Assembly (NCBI GenBank): GCA_025267735.1
Contig: CM046294.1
Span: 36,797,222 to 36,861,221, forward strand
Direction of reading: 5' to 3'
From: Mactra quadrangularis
Taxonomy: Eukaryota > Mollusca > Bivalvia > Venerida > Mactridae
DNA: 64,000 nt
Below the pieces are notes generated by a model. That model was not told the origin of the DNA, made no database searches, and worked only from the letters and a program-made list of their open reading frames with translations. How positions within the stretch are numbered: position 1 is the stretch's first letter; every line of letters starts with the position of its first letter. Of the stretch, positions 11,900 through 24,855 are shown in pieces. A program made the position numbers and the translations under genes.

Positions 11900-13111
11900 A
11901 CCTAGGTTATCAAATTAATTCAAAGACCACTTTTGCTTAACTACCGATAGGTTCCATACTATTTATAATTATTTAATGATACTCTTACTTTAATCACTTT
12001 TATCATAGGGTAAGAAACAAGTAAATGTGTTATTAAGTGATTGCAGTATTTTAATGAAAATAAAATATATTACAAAACAAATCAAGCAACACCAAAATGT
12101 TTGCCAGTTCATTTTCAGAAATACTTTGTAAATGCACATATGACAAAACAGTTTCCTTTCATTTTAGGTATATTTCAAATGCAATGTTTGACAAAAGTTA
12201 AATTTAGGACAAACTATGCATACTTTTTTTAATGTTTCTGGCTTTATTTTATTTCAAAATGTGATTGTCAATTTTAAAGAAATCTTTCTCGCTAGTTTTA
12301 GTCTGATCGCGTCCTCAAGTTTTAATTCGGCCGGATTTAAAATTGCCCATTTTACTGCATACTGCAAATTCATATTTTATCAAAATAGTTGTTTAAGTAA
12401 AATTGTTGCTCTACGTTATTTATCACACCAATATTTTGTATTTTTAAAATAGAATTATTGCTTATTTCAACTTATATTATTTTTATTTATCAGTATGAAA
12501 TACATATACTCAATTGAAAGGATTTTGATACATCTAAACTAAGTAATATTTTATTATATTTCGAAGAATATTCTTTCTTTTCTCTGTATACAAAATTTGC
12601 TTAGAAGAAAATCTTTGTCATCCAAGTCAATATAACTATTGAAATTTTTTTTTCACTCAATGCCACATATTTCAAATATTATTATTTAAATTATTTGTTT
12701 CCGATGACAAAAGCTTCACTGATTATATTTTGTTTTCTTTATTAGTCATATGACACATTCACACGATAAAAAAATATTTTTTTTAAATAAAACATAGTCA
12801 AACATAAGAAATAATGTTAACCTTTTCATTCCTTGTATATTAATAGCTTAAAAATAGAATAATAAATTTATTATGTATGTCGTATGTAACATAATTACAT
12901 TAAATTGCTTTCAGACATAATATAAACTATAAATGTTGATTTACTATAATATGTATCATCATATAATTTAAATAATCAAACTGCCTACTGCCTATTAAAT
13001 GTCCTATCAAGTACATTTAAGCAGTATGGTTTATCAATACTCGAATCAGCACTGATCTGATTGTAAACATTGATAAGCCAATTTATCATGTCTCTTTAGC
13101 TGGTCATACAG
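11900..13111. other. very AT-rich spacer, no gene seen
   Basis: Two short open frames (12041-12232, 12216-12452) are low-complexity and not supported. Confidence 0.45.
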
Positions 13112-13158
13112 CCTAGTGCACTTCAAGTTTGGATGAAGTACACTTGAAGTGCACTAGG
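13112..13158. repeat. perfect 17 bp-stem hairpin
   Basis: Arms CCTAGTGCACTTCAAGT (13112-13128) and ACTTGAAGTGCACTAGG (13142-13158) around a 13-base loop. Confidence 0.9.
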
Positions 13159-13199
13159 GTGTAAACTTAATGTGAACTCAACTGTATAAACTAAACAGG

Positions 13200-14165
13200 A
13201 TTTTTTCTGCCTTTGTTGCTGTGAGATAAAAAAAATATCCACTGAAAAAACAAAAGTGAGTTTATTTTTATCTTCGTCGCTGTATGACACGTTTCCCCAA
13301 AATATAAACATTTGATAAATACAAACAACACATGTTGTTAACCTAAATTGTCCGATTGTCACTCAATTACATATATACTCAAAATATTACCATTTGGTAA
13401 ATCCAACCTACAATTTCTGTTGAGTTTACGCACAAAATGTATTGGATCAATGCAATCACTTACTACTGTTGATTTAAGTTCTTTCTCTGCCGCTGTGTGA
13501 CTCATTTACCAACTCATAAATAGTTGATCCCAATTAAAACACATATCAGTTTTTACGGTGCAACACATAAATATAAAATCAATAGGAATATTTCAGTATT
13601 TTGTTGCTATCTGATAAAATGCTTTTGGCCACCAAAATAATTAATCTTATTTATCCAGACAACAATTTCTGTTTAAATCAGTTCAGTTGTTTCTTTGTTG
13701 CTGTACTTCCATTTGTGTCGCTGTATGACACATATACTCACAGGTAAGTATTTGATCAATTCAAGCAACGATTACTTATTACATTTCTATCTTTGTCGCT
13801 GTATGTCGCATTTACCAACATATTCTTTCATTTGTTGTTGCATTATGATAAAGAAAGCTTTTAGCCACCTAAAATGACTTTAAAATGAAGTTATTTTATC
13901 TTATGTCTCTGAATAACATATATCCTCATATGGGAAGATTAAATCAAACCAAAAAGTATGTCCGTTGAGTTTATTTCTACCTTTGTCATTGTTTGGCACA
14001 TATACTCACAGGTAAGTATTTGAAAAATTTGAACAACAATTTCTGTTGATTTTAGTTAAATCTGTCGTTGTATGACATATTTATCAACGAATAAATGGTT
14101 GATTCTCATGTACACACGTAACTGTTTAGTTAAATTCTGTCTTCGTCGCTGAATGACACAAAAAA
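13200..14165. repeat. decayed tandem repeat, ~80 bp period
   Basis: Variants of GTCGCTGTATGACACATATAC recur near 13276, 13490, 13716, 13793, 13900, 13983, 14067 and 14145. Most follow at 77-107 base steps and are joined by CTCACAGGTAAGTATTTGA and AACAATTTCTGTTGA blocks. Old, diverged array with insertions in its first half. Confidence 0.7.
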
Positions 14166-15712
14166 TGTTACCCAATAGTTAATGTTCTGTTTTTAGCAAT
14201 GTATACCGATGCATATACGCAACGTTAGAATATTTGAACAATTTGATCAAACTTTAAACTGTCTTTTTTTGAAAGTCAGAAAGTAAGAGAAATGTCTGAT
14301 TGTACTACATGTAAATAATAAAACAGAAAACATAATGATATGTTTATTAAGTTAAAAAATACAACATAATAACTAGTTAACCTCTTAATTAAGTACATGT
14401 AGTTAGTTATGTGATTTTCTGATGGCAGAAATATGCCACCATAAAATGTAGATCAAAATGGAAAAATGAAACAAATAATACAAATTATTAAAACAGATCA
14501 GTAGTGCAGTGTTCTACTTACTTAGCTAACAGGATGGGACTTTCAATAACATAACCTTTGTTTATGAGGTTTACTAGCATAGGACTCGACCTCAGATAAT
14601 GACTGAACACATCGTACAAGTCATTATGCACTCAAAACAACAGAAACTCAGACTTATTAATAGAGAATATCATATCCAAGGCAAAGTACTGATTAAAATA
14701 TATCAAGAGTGGCGAATAATTAAAATAATAGTCATTTTGTCTGGTTCCCAGTAGTATTTTATCAGGTAAAAGTACGTTAGGCAAAGCATGATAATGGCCG
14801 CGCCCTATGTAGTGATAAGGTATTGGATAGTTTTTTTTTTAATGAACATTTCTCACGACACAGGTTTAAATCAAAGGATCGTTGTACAAGAAATAAAGTA
14901 TCCGAAATTCTCACGAGACTAATCCACGTCCGAATTGTGTTCAAGTGAATCATGTTATAGTAAATCGTTCGCTAAATATACGCGTAATCAGAAAAATCGA
15001 AATCGAATGACCTAAATAGCGTCGAACTCTTACTAAAGTAAATATCGTCAGTAAATTATCATGCAAGATCAAGAAAACATAATACCTGAATAATAACTGA
15101 GGAGGGTGCCATAGTTATGGCTTTGCTAACCAGATAACGACTGTGGTAAGGGGCAAGTAATCCAGACTAATAGTCATTATCCTTCAAAACACAATGGACC
15201 GGTTGCTTTTTAGTAATTAAAACAGTGCAATATTACACATTTAATTAAGGATACAACATTAAATGGGTCCATGATTAAGTTCAATAGTTCTACAATCTAG
15301 TATGTAAAATTCAGCCAGGAAATGGGGTGTTCTTAAAGTTGCGTTTTGGGTTTAATCATGCATATGCAAGGAAAAGGTTCATTGGATACCAATTTTCAAT
15401 GTGTTTTTCCACATTAGTAAAGACAAAATGCTATACAATCTCGTGTTGTACTCGAAGAATGCTAATAAAAAATGCTCATAAAGGACTTCAACCCATGAAA
15501 ATCGTTGTTTTTAGCCGAATATGGCAGTATTTGAAGATGAAATTGATTGAGTCCATTCACAAATCTAAGTTTGATCGGGAAAATTGGTTACACAAAATTA
15601 AAAAAAAATGTCGTCCCCTTTCTGAACTGAAATGTCCTTGGTATTTTTAAACATTGCCAGCCTATATTGAGTAAGATCTTTTATAAAATCACTTAAACAA
15701 TGACAACTATGT
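14166..15712. other. spacer, no supported gene
   Basis: A frame at 15327-15650 opens only at GTG, has no recognisable domain and is not called. Confidence 0.4.
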
Positions 15713-15761
15713 CCCAGCCAGCATGACCATATCGGGCCGATATACAATTAATGTCGGCATG

Positions 15762-16492
15762 TCGGCAAAATGTTCCGATTTGGGGCCGATATCGGACCGC
15801 TGCAGTGCCGACATACTCAATATTTTGAAAACTTCTAAATGCAATTGTATTGTATACTTAATTAGGTTAATAAACAGTCGTGTGTATGATTTTAATTACT
15901 AAAAGCACACTAACCACATTTCATGTTGCATCAAAAAAGTATATCGGGTCTGCGTCGGGCCTACATGATCATTTAATGGAACTATTTTGTATATCGGGTT
16001 GACATCGGTACGATAGTTGTTTTCTGCTACACGTCAATATATTGTTAAATCTTTAAAATATTATGAAATAGAATTATTCCAATGAAACACCTTTGTTATT
16101 TACTTATTATATTTACGCACAGTCATACCGGCAAAATGTGCCTATTTTGGGGCCGACATCGGACCGCTGCAGTGCCGACATACTCAATATTTTGAAATTC
16201 TAAATGCAATCGTATTGTTTACTTAATTTTGTTAATATATAGTCCTGTGTATGATTTCAATTTCCAGAACAACACTAACCCCATTTCATGTAACGTCAAA
16301 AACGTATATCGGGTCTATGTCGGGCCTACATGGCAATGAACGCAACTATTTTGTATATCGGATTGACAACAGTACGACATTGCATTTTCTGTTACACGTC
16401 CATATTTTGTTAAATCGTTGAAATATCATGAAATATTTTTTCCAATGAAACACCTTAGTTATTTTATTTTATATTAACGTACTGTCCTAATG
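15762..16492. repeat. 366 bp direct duplication, two copies
   Basis: Copy 1 starts at CGGCAAAATGTTCC and copy 2 at CGGCAAAATGTGCC. Both contain GGACCGCTGCAGTGCCGACA, TATATCGGGTC and CCAATGAAACACCTT in the same order, with scattered substitutions and small gaps. Confidence 0.85.
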
Positions 16493-17096
16493 TCCGATTT
16501 TTGTAGTAGACAAGGGAGGGAATATGTTAGGTCTATTATCTCGCTTGATTACCATGCAGCAAATAATTGTACATTTTGGTATGAATTTTAAAATATTTTT
16601 AGCTGTGTTTTGAAATGAAATGTTGTTTGTAATTGAAATCAATATTTATTTTTTAAGTTCATAAAAATCACTCTTTTATAATAATATTATTTTAAATGAA
16701 GAACTGGCAATTATTCACTGCATTCCTACTTTCAACTGTATACACGCCAAAAAACTAAAAGTCAAAGAAAGGTGATGAAGGTAAAGTTAATTTTCTTTTA
16801 AAAGTAGATTTAATGATGATTTAACAAAAGTGTAAACACTGTTAATTATTTGATTTTAACTATTTGAGTGACAAAAATTATCTGTTTGTCTATATTTTAA
16901 AGTAAAATTATGGTTGAAAATATTTGTAACATAATTTCGCGACATGCATTAACAATGCCGTGATTATCATTTGCACTTAATAGATAGAATACTAACTATT
17001 CGCTTTTATAATCTTATTTTGTAAAACATCTGTTTCTTTTATTTACATACTAGCTGTTAATTTTCAGTCCACAGTTTATTAATGTACATGTACACT

Positions 17097-17480
17097 GCTA
17101 TTGTTCTGATGTTAGCCCGATGTAGGCAAGAAATATCGTTCCGATATTGTTTAGACATCGGCCCGATATTGTACTACCGATATCGAGTCGACATCATTCC
17201 TATTTGCAGCCGAGGTTAAATCCGACGTTGGGCCGTCATAGAAAACCATATAGGTTTGATGTCGGGCTGATGAAGAATAATTTCTACTGTTGACCGACAT
17301 CACACCGCTATTGTTTTGATGTTGGCCCGATGTAGGCAAGAAATATCGGGCCGATATTGTGTAGACCTCGGCCCGATATTGTACTACCGATGTCGGGTCG
17401 ACATCATTCCTATTTGCAGCCGAGGTTAAATCCGACGTCGGGCCGTCATAGAAAACCATATAGGTTTGATGTCGGGCAGA
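17097..17480. repeat. 210 bp direct duplication, about 1.8 copies
   Basis: Both copies contain CCCGATGTAGGCAAGAAATA, TTTGCAGCCGAGGTTAAATC and CATAGAAAACCATATAGG. A 102-codon minus-strand frame through it is a by-product of the repeat. Confidence 0.88.
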
Positions 17481-17499
17481 TATAGAATGTTGGCTAGGG

Positions 17500-17966
17500 T
17501 ATACACCGTGACATGACTTTGCTTTATAATCATAATTAAAATTGAAATATGGGAATATGTTACCAAACTAATGTTCAATAGTCTGTAGCCTCCTTCAGCA
17601 GCTCCAGCAGTGACTTGTGTCAGGTTTGATCCTGCTAGATGTTCGTTATTCTTCATTATTAGACTAAAAAAGCTTTATTACTTAACATCATTGATGTATT
17701 TCTTTCTTAATTACCATTATAACCAACCACGAGTTCGTTAGAACGCATCGTTTTCGTCATACAAACTGTAAATACTTCCAATGTCGTTAAGAATAATTAC
17801 AAACTGTTTATTGAAAACAAAATGGTAGCAATATTTATTGTTATGAGAGAGTACATTTTGTACTAGTGATGTTTTATCTTACTTCGTGTTTAAACCTGAT
17901 CTACACATAAGTAGCCCTGAGTCTTAGAAGTAAAATGGCGCTTTGTGCAAGTTGTTTTCTGTTCAT
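17500..17966. other. spacer, no gene seen
   Basis: No recognisable feature. Confidence 0.4.
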
Positions 17967-17974
17967 CACATTAG

Positions 17975-18453
17975 GAGGGGTGTAACAATACGGTAAAACC
18001 GTATTGCAATATATTGCAATATGCAGAACCCGTATTGCAATATATTGCAATACGTACCGGTTTTTCGCTTAGACATGCAAAGCATGTATCTCGTCCTAAT
18101 TGGATCAGCATAGCACGCATATGGGTATTTTCAAATGATCTCTTATCCAAATGTTTAAATCACAAGTGTAAAATGGTCTATATGTTAGAAAAATGCGTGG
18201 TTTGAAACAGACTCTTGAAAATAATTTTCTTTCAGTTGACTAAATGTTTAACCTTTAAAAGCACAGTAAGAGTATTTCAAGTATTCAATTCATTTTAACA
18301 TTAGTTGAAACATTTAACTATCATATTTAGATAAAAACAAGTAGTATAACATTTAACTTCAAAAACCGGTTCAAGGAAAAACGAACCGGTTAAAAACCGT
18401 TAGAACTCGTATTGCAATTTTAACCGGTATATCGGTAAACCGTTACACCTTTA
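17975..18453. mobile_element. hAT-type MITE, 479 bp, with 8 bp target duplication
   Basis: The ends are GAGGGGTGTAAC and GTTACACCTTTA, imperfect inverted repeats matching the common hAT end (C)AGGGGTGTAAC. An exact 8 bp duplication, CACATTAG, flanks it at 17967-17974 and 18454-18461. Inside both ends are short palindromes of CCGTATTGCAATAT and AACCGGTT types. No transposase is encoded. Confidence 0.85.
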
Positions 18454-18461
18454 CACATTAG

Positions 18462-20540
18462 CGTGTATCAAAGCGTTAGCATGCAATCTGATTTTTGTCA
18501 TGGAGCATGCAAATTATAAACAGCCAATCGTTGAACCACTGTAATTACGACAAACTGGAATGTAACTTGAAATAAAGACAGCTTCTGTGATTTAGAGCCG
18601 GATTTCCATATCTATGCTCCGTTTCCTCTATTGTAACGCAAATAAAACTGCTCGTGCATTTCTCGGGCCAATTGAACTATCAAAGGCTCGCCGACTATCA
18701 TTTCCAAACTACAATATTCCTTATTTTTTATAATATTGGCTCCCGAAAGCGTTGTTATGTCGGCATTCTGTAATCTTTCAAAGAAAATGTTAGCAAGTTC
18801 CGTATTACATAATTTTCTCATTTTATGTTGTACTAAATATTTTAACCATCTTTCACTTTAATTCTGGACTTAATGTGTGCTAATGTTATTGCATGATCAT
18901 ACTTCGCGTGTAAACTACGACTATGTCGACATAAAATATGTTCAGATAATATTTTATTGATTGTTGACTTAGTTGTCATTAAACGCAGTTCACATAACGA
19001 ATAGAAGTTAAACATCATTAGACTCAGAATTATATTTGTTCAAAAATATTTACAGACGTGTACATTGCGTAGGGTCTTGTTTGACGATTAAAATTGCTTT
19101 TATACAAATTAGTTTTTACGCATGTATAACAGAACAAGATGTGAAAATGAGTTAAGTTGGGTCGGTACCTTACTCGGAGAAGAAAACGAAAAAAATATTT
19201 TGTTCATCGATTATGATAAAAGTTGGCAGGGAGATACCGTCATGCTTCTTGTTTGTTTTTCTGGAAACAATAGCGACGTTGTCGTTTTTTTTCACGACGT
19301 CATGGACGTCATAATGGTTTGCGCTAAAACAGGCATGCAACTACATTAAACCCACATATTTGAGATATTGAATGTCCGAGGTCAGTGATAATTATACCAA
19401 AATGTTTCTGAAATGTTGTTGCCTACAATCATTTGTTCCGATCATCCAAATATCACGTCAGTCGTAAAGATTGTACATTTCATCACTGAATTTAGGGTTT
19501 TCACGTCTAAAAAGTTTCACCAATTGCCGAGTTATAATGTTTATTTTCAAATTAATGCAGAACGGTGGTCAAATTCTTATCGCGATTTTTGAAATCTACG
19601 CACTTTTTGTGTCATTTTAATGAAATAAAAGAGAAAGTGAACGTTCTCAGTTTTTCACAATATTGCGTTCAAAGTAAAATTACCTTCATTACAACGACGT
19701 TAATATATAACGTTACGCTGACCAAATGACTGGAGTCTTTAGGAGCAATGTCGACACTCAATCAGCCCATCAGGTATGCACTTTGGAAATGCACGTCGCT
19801 CTAATCAGTCAGACTAACACAGACAAGTTATATTGCACCAACGCTACCATTAAATGTGAAATAAATTAGTGGTTAGCTACATTAAACAAATCAATTTTCC
19901 AATTATATGGATTAAAAAGGGCAACTTAAATCGTTAATCCAGACATACAATACAATTTTTATCCCCAAACCTAGTTTTAACTAGAGAACATATTAAACTT
20001 ATGAGCGCTGCTGTTTGTAGGAAACACTATGGATTTCCAGTATATGCGATTTTCTGTTTGCCTTTGTTTTTGTTAATAACCTCTTTAAGAAATAACTAAC
20101 AAATGTACAAAGTTTATGTTTGCAGTAGGGTAAAGAAAATAAAATTTTGAATTCAGATTGGTTGTTAAAACAATCCTTTAGTTTCGCTGTTATTATTCCA
20201 CTCAGGTCAGGTGTCTGCATGTGCCCTAAATAACCAATGTAGCTAGAAGTCACTATATGTAATAATTAACCATAGGCCACCGGTACAGTCCCGATTTTGA
20301 ATGTGCCTTATAATTATGTAACTAGCCTTTATCATACCAAGTCTAACACTACTTGTCTTTATTGCGACAATTAAGAACGGTTTCATACATGGGAATTCCT
20401 ATCACATAATATGTCTCTGCAGCATTCAATTAATCACCACAAATATCATTGTATACGTAATAGGATACGTAAATAATTACCTCATAATTGTTAAATTATC
20501 TTAGAACATATTATATATTATCGTGGCTCATCATACAGAC
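18462..20540. other. spacer with weak open frames
   Basis: A 69-codon minus-strand frame at 18612-18821 and a 75-codon plus-strand frame at 19122-19349 have non-repetitive composition, but no recognisable domain, splice context or partner exon. They are left uncalled. Confidence 0.35.
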
Positions 20541-22239
20541 ACCCTAAAAAAACATTGCGCTTGTTTTCACCGATCTCCATATAGGTTTCGACTAATTGGT
20601 CGAAATTGCAATATTTTATTGACGCAAAATATATCAAAATAATTGTGCGTAGTTGTACCCAAACAGGCATCCGTAGATTATTTTGACATATTTATTAACG
20701 ACCTTTAATATTTTAAAAAATGATTTGCGTACGCAATTTACAAATTAAAACGCAGATATGTGTATAAAATGTCTATTTATGGATGTTTATACAATTTAAA
20801 TGAGAAAACTATGCATAGTTTTAATGACAAACGCAATATTTATAAACTCGCGAAATCATATGACAAACTTTAGAATATAAGATATTTGAACATATGTGCC
20901 CTAATATTGAACAAAAATCTTAATTATACCATATAACAACTAAAAAATATTACGCCAGCCCTGGAAGGTTAATATTTCTGGTTAAAACCAAATTTTTATT
21001 TTTTCCCACGCAAAACTTATGTTTACATTGACACCGGTTATCGAAAAATTTCCGAGTATGGTGTACGTTTGAAGCCACCTTACGAACGCGTAATAAGGGA
21101 TTTTAGTTAGTTTATTCCCCTTGTATTCTCTTCAAATAGGTAGGTCCTACTAGTTGGATTACTTGGATTTTACCCTTACTTTTCAATAGTAAATTGCGAA
21201 AATTAATCCTAAATAACTTTTTTGTAAATCATTTAAGTTTTTTGAAATTCAAGCTGGGTAATTTTAGGGTAAAGAACTATCTAAATTTCATCACTTCTGT
21301 AAATATCTCCATTCCCAAGAAAGATATTAGATGAAATATTTTGTAATCCTTAAATAGGAATTCAATGATTAAATCCGAGGATTCCAACTGTAAGAACATA
21401 CTTACCAATTGGATTGCTTCATATTCTATCAGGGAAAGATAACTGACTAAAGTTCCTAACTAAATCTCATTTCCCCCAAAAAACCTGTTGCTTTTTCGGG
21501 TTTTACTGATTATCTATATTATGTTTGACAGTAGAATTACGCAAACAATATATTGTTGCAAATTGTTTGACGTCAAGATTTATTATGATCGGATTATTTA
21601 TGTGAAATACATGTGTATGCTTCAGATATTAATTCCTAATGGTTATGTGTATTGAATAATGCATTTCGGCTAAGCCAATATAAATGGGACCTTTTGATTT
21701 TGCCAATGTTACATTGAAATATTCTGAAAAGTTCATTTTAAATTAAATGAAGTGTTTTTTCCAACACGTTAACTTGAGAGCTTTCTGATGATGTATAGTT
21801 TTATATATGTTCTATTACCATTTTTTTAATTATTTAGGATTATATTTCCTAAAAACCCTGTTTGTACACTGTTTTTGAGTCTCACTGAGGTTTTGCTCTT
21901 TTTTCATCAGTTGTTTTGAAAAGTGTTTGTTGGTTACAGTTATTTTGATGTGTTTTCTATCTCTGACTGACATACAGGTATACGGTATTTTTTAAGAAAT
22001 TTATTTATAATCAATATTTAAGAAAATATTCATGAAATAGTTAACATGTACCCTTGTAACGCAAGTTAGAATTTTACGTTACCATCTTTGATAGGCTTTA
22101 AAACAATGTTACTGCTTTATTTCACTTGTATCACCTTTTTACTATTACAGTTTATAATTATTTTTATCTAACCCAAATGAAGTTTTTTAGAGCATATGCA
22201 TTTTCTTTTTGGAAAATAACTACTGAACATTGTAAATTT
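20541..22239. other. AT-rich spacer, no gene seen
   Basis: No recognisable feature on either strand. Confidence 0.4.
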
Positions 22240-24118
22240 TATGTAGAGTCCGTAGCCCCTGTTTTAAACTGTGTGCTGACTTAATATAAAGAAACATAGC
22301 TGCTGTTTTATTATGTTTTCTGTTTTTGGTTGTGCCATGTAGGTAATGCAGGAAAGGAATTAAATCAGAAGAAGAAAAAAAATCTAAAGACAAATAAGTG
22401 CTGTCCGTAGCCCTGTAGAGTCCGTAGCCCCTGATATATTTATATTTTTTCACACAGGAAAATCATAAAACTTTTCTAATTTTCTTAGTTTCGTATTTGT
22501 GATGACTAGCTATGCATCTAAGTACTGTATGTCTTGACAATCTTCATTCTGTTGAAAATAATATTAAATTTGACGTAATTTATAAATTTTCTGATATATT
22601 TCTTTAATGGTCAAACTGATACATTAGACATTTCAGAAGATACTTAAATATACATTTGTAGTGCTTGTAATTTGAAGTTTATTGTTTTTTAAAGGATAAT
22701 TACACTTAAACAAAACAAACAGCTTTACATATGTGATAGAAACAGATACGGGTGTGGTGTAGAGTCTGTAGCCCCATGTTAATTTTCACATAATTCATTC
22801 TTTTGTATTTTTTACTCCCAAACTTATATATGTATAGAAATAACTTATTTGATAGATTTGTGTTGTTGAAATATACATAGAAACAGGTTGAAAATTCAGG
22901 ACTTTGTTTTGTTTTGACAGTTTATGTTACTAAGAGACATACATTGTTCGTGTTTTCTCATATAAAGTAAAGGAATTGTTTCTTCATATTATTGCTCATT
23001 TTTTCAAAAGTCAGAAAATTAATACTGTATCAAAAGAATATTATTCCACCGGTCAATTTACATTAAACTACTTTTTTCAATCTACTAAATACAATCAAGT
23101 CAGTATGTAGAGTCCGTAGCCCCTGATATCCATTTTATGATTTTCTTTATTTGGTCAAGAAACATATGATTATTCATATCAAACTTGTTCTAAATGTGTT
23201 GTCTACATCTTCGAATACTTTCAATTATTATATATCTAAGAAAATCTAACCAATCAACAATCTGCATTTGTACCACGTGACCGTCCAATATATTCCCGTA
23301 TTGGATCCAAAAAAAATATATTATTTTCGTATTGGACAATTGGGGACATGTGCACTAAACGATGCTCATTCATAAATTATGTCCACCATTTTTTTCTTCG
23401 GTTTTCTTTGTAGTCTAGGCATAAATGAGGAAATAAACCAAAATAATAGTCTGTACTAAATAAAATAACGTTATAAACAAGGTTTGTGATATAAATTACA
23501 TTTTTTTTTTACTTTCAATACGCTAAATCAAAGAGCCAAATTTTGACGATTTCCGATCAAGCATTCAATTACACAGCAAAACTTTTGTATCCATTCTGTG
23601 ACTGTGTGACGAATTATCCATTCATTATGCAATTAATACAAAGGTTTACTTGTGTTTAATTCAAGCCAAGCAATGCATTAGGTATAAATAATGAATCTGG
23701 CTTTCAAACGATCTTTCTCATAGAAGCAATCCAAGTAATTTCCAGACTCTATTTTCGGAAAACCGTCCATGTGGCATGTCCATCGTGCCATAAAAGTTCA
23801 TCCCGTCAGCGAGTGTGTTTCCTATATTAAGTTTGTCCGTTCCTATCATCCGTGTGTAGTTTATCTTTATGAATAGATTTTATGGAACCCTGCACTTTCC
23901 AATCTTTTAAATCCTCCAGGATGTTTAAGTTTAAGTGACATTTGAATGACATCGTCATGTAAAATTGTAAATTCTACGGCAAGGTCTTTACATCGATACG
24001 TGAGAGAACTAATTTTCCAATAGGCGAGGGAGCTCCGCCTACCTGTATAAGTATGGTATGAGTAGGCTTCAAACACTTCATAAAATGGTCGACATAATTG
24101 ACATCACGATAATACGCA

Positions 24119-24215
24119 AGCCCCGCAGCGGCTATTTCCCTTTATTACATTTAATAAGTAGCAAAGGGTGATGTAAGTACTGTAAGGAGTTTAGATAATA
24201 CACTACGTCACAAGT
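24119..24215. repeat. dispersed repeat, copy 2 (CGCAGCGG / GATGTAAGTACT family)
   Basis: Matches 2880-2905 and 3165-3205: CCCCGCAGCGGCTATTTCCC, then AGTAGCAAAGGGTGATGTAA and CTGTAAGGAGTTT. The two blocks are adjacent here but about 270 bases apart in copy 1. Confidence 0.65.
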
Positions 24216-24435
24216 CTACATTCGCATTCAGGAAAAACTGCATTGACATTTATTCGCCGCTACATTCATAAATTAATACCCTTACTTCTAAAAAATGACC
24301 GAGCTTATATAGAAAATGGTGGTTGTGGTAGTGTTTTTGGTGGTGATATTGATTGTGGTGGTGATAAGAATTGCTGTGATTGCTTTGTTGGGGATGATGA
24401 TTATTTTAATGAAAACGGAAGATATATAATAAAAA

Positions 24436-24596
24436 GGTTATTACACATTTTACTGTACAATACGGAATATATTTGGACTCGTACACAGCTTGAAAAGTCA
24501 TACTGGACTCGCCTATCGGCTCGTCCAATATGGCTTTTCAAGCTGTGTACTCGTCCAAATATATTTCCATATTGGACAGTAAAATGTATAATAACC
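24436..24596. repeat. long fold-back palindrome, arms ~77 bp
   Basis: Left arm 24436-24512 and right arm 24519-24596 are nearly perfect inverted copies around a few central bases. Shared blocks include TACACAGCTTGAAAAG and its complement, and the outer GGTTATTA / TAATAACC. The 226-codon frame that crosses it is not credible as a gene. Confidence 0.88.
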
Positions 24597-24600
24597 TATA

Positions 24601-24855
24601 AATATAAACAAAATCAGTTTTGTTTCTTTTTCTCATTTAGATGTAAATTGAAACTTTACATTCCCTGTGTATTTTGGTTATTCGCGCTTTTGATCCTGGT
24701 AAATGTTGCAAACATTGAGAGTCAGTGCAGATTCACTTCCAAATTGATAAAAAACATAAATATCAAACTTATTTATAAATCATTTATAAGAAATATACAT
24801 CTTTCTAATTTTTCTAGTGGTGATATGAATTACCATGTAGAGTCCGTAGCCCTGG
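24601..24855. repeat. direct repeat flanking a LINE fragment, left copy
   Basis: Matches 26592-26842 over about 250 bases. Shared blocks are ATCAGTTTTGTTTCTTTTT, ATGTAAATTGAAACTT, TAAGAAATATACATCTTTC and GGTGATATGAATTACCATGT. Confidence 0.85.

Larger units (their letters stand above)
15713..17499. mobile_element. non-autonomous DNA transposon with TATCGGGCCGAT-type subterminal repeats
   Basis: The ends read CCCAGCCAGCAT at the left and ATGTTGGCTAGGG at the right, which are imperfect inverted complements. Both ends are packed with short repeats of the CGGGCCGATAT / GATGTCGGGC kind. The left end has a ~366 bp direct duplication (15762-16127, 16128-16492) and the right end a 210 bp one (17097-17306, 17307-about 17480). 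The middle (16500-17090) is AT-rich and non-coding. No transposase frame exists. Repeats of this appearance are common in marine invertebrates; the superfamily is not assigned, and the target duplication is unclear. Confidence 0.65.
23225..24600. mobile_element. 1.4 kb insertion inside a dispersed repeat
   Basis: The segment 26547-26842 is continuous, but its counterpart is split: the first part (TTCTAAATGTGTTGTC...CTTCGAATACTTTCAA) is at 23190-23224 and the rest (AATATAAA...ATCAGTTTTGTTTC) resumes at 24601. The 1376 bases between are therefore an insertion. It carries TCCAATAT/ATATTGGA inverted pieces near 23285-23345 and ends in the large fold-back at 24436-24596. It also contains copy 2 of the CGCAGCGG repeat. 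Confidence 0.55.

Noticed and set aside
15327..15650. 107-codon plus-strand frame
   Set aside because: It opens only at GTG, has no recognisable motif and no splice context.
17151..17459. 102-codon minus-strand frame with an internal duplicate
   Set aside because: It is the 210 bp subterminal repeat of a DNA transposon.
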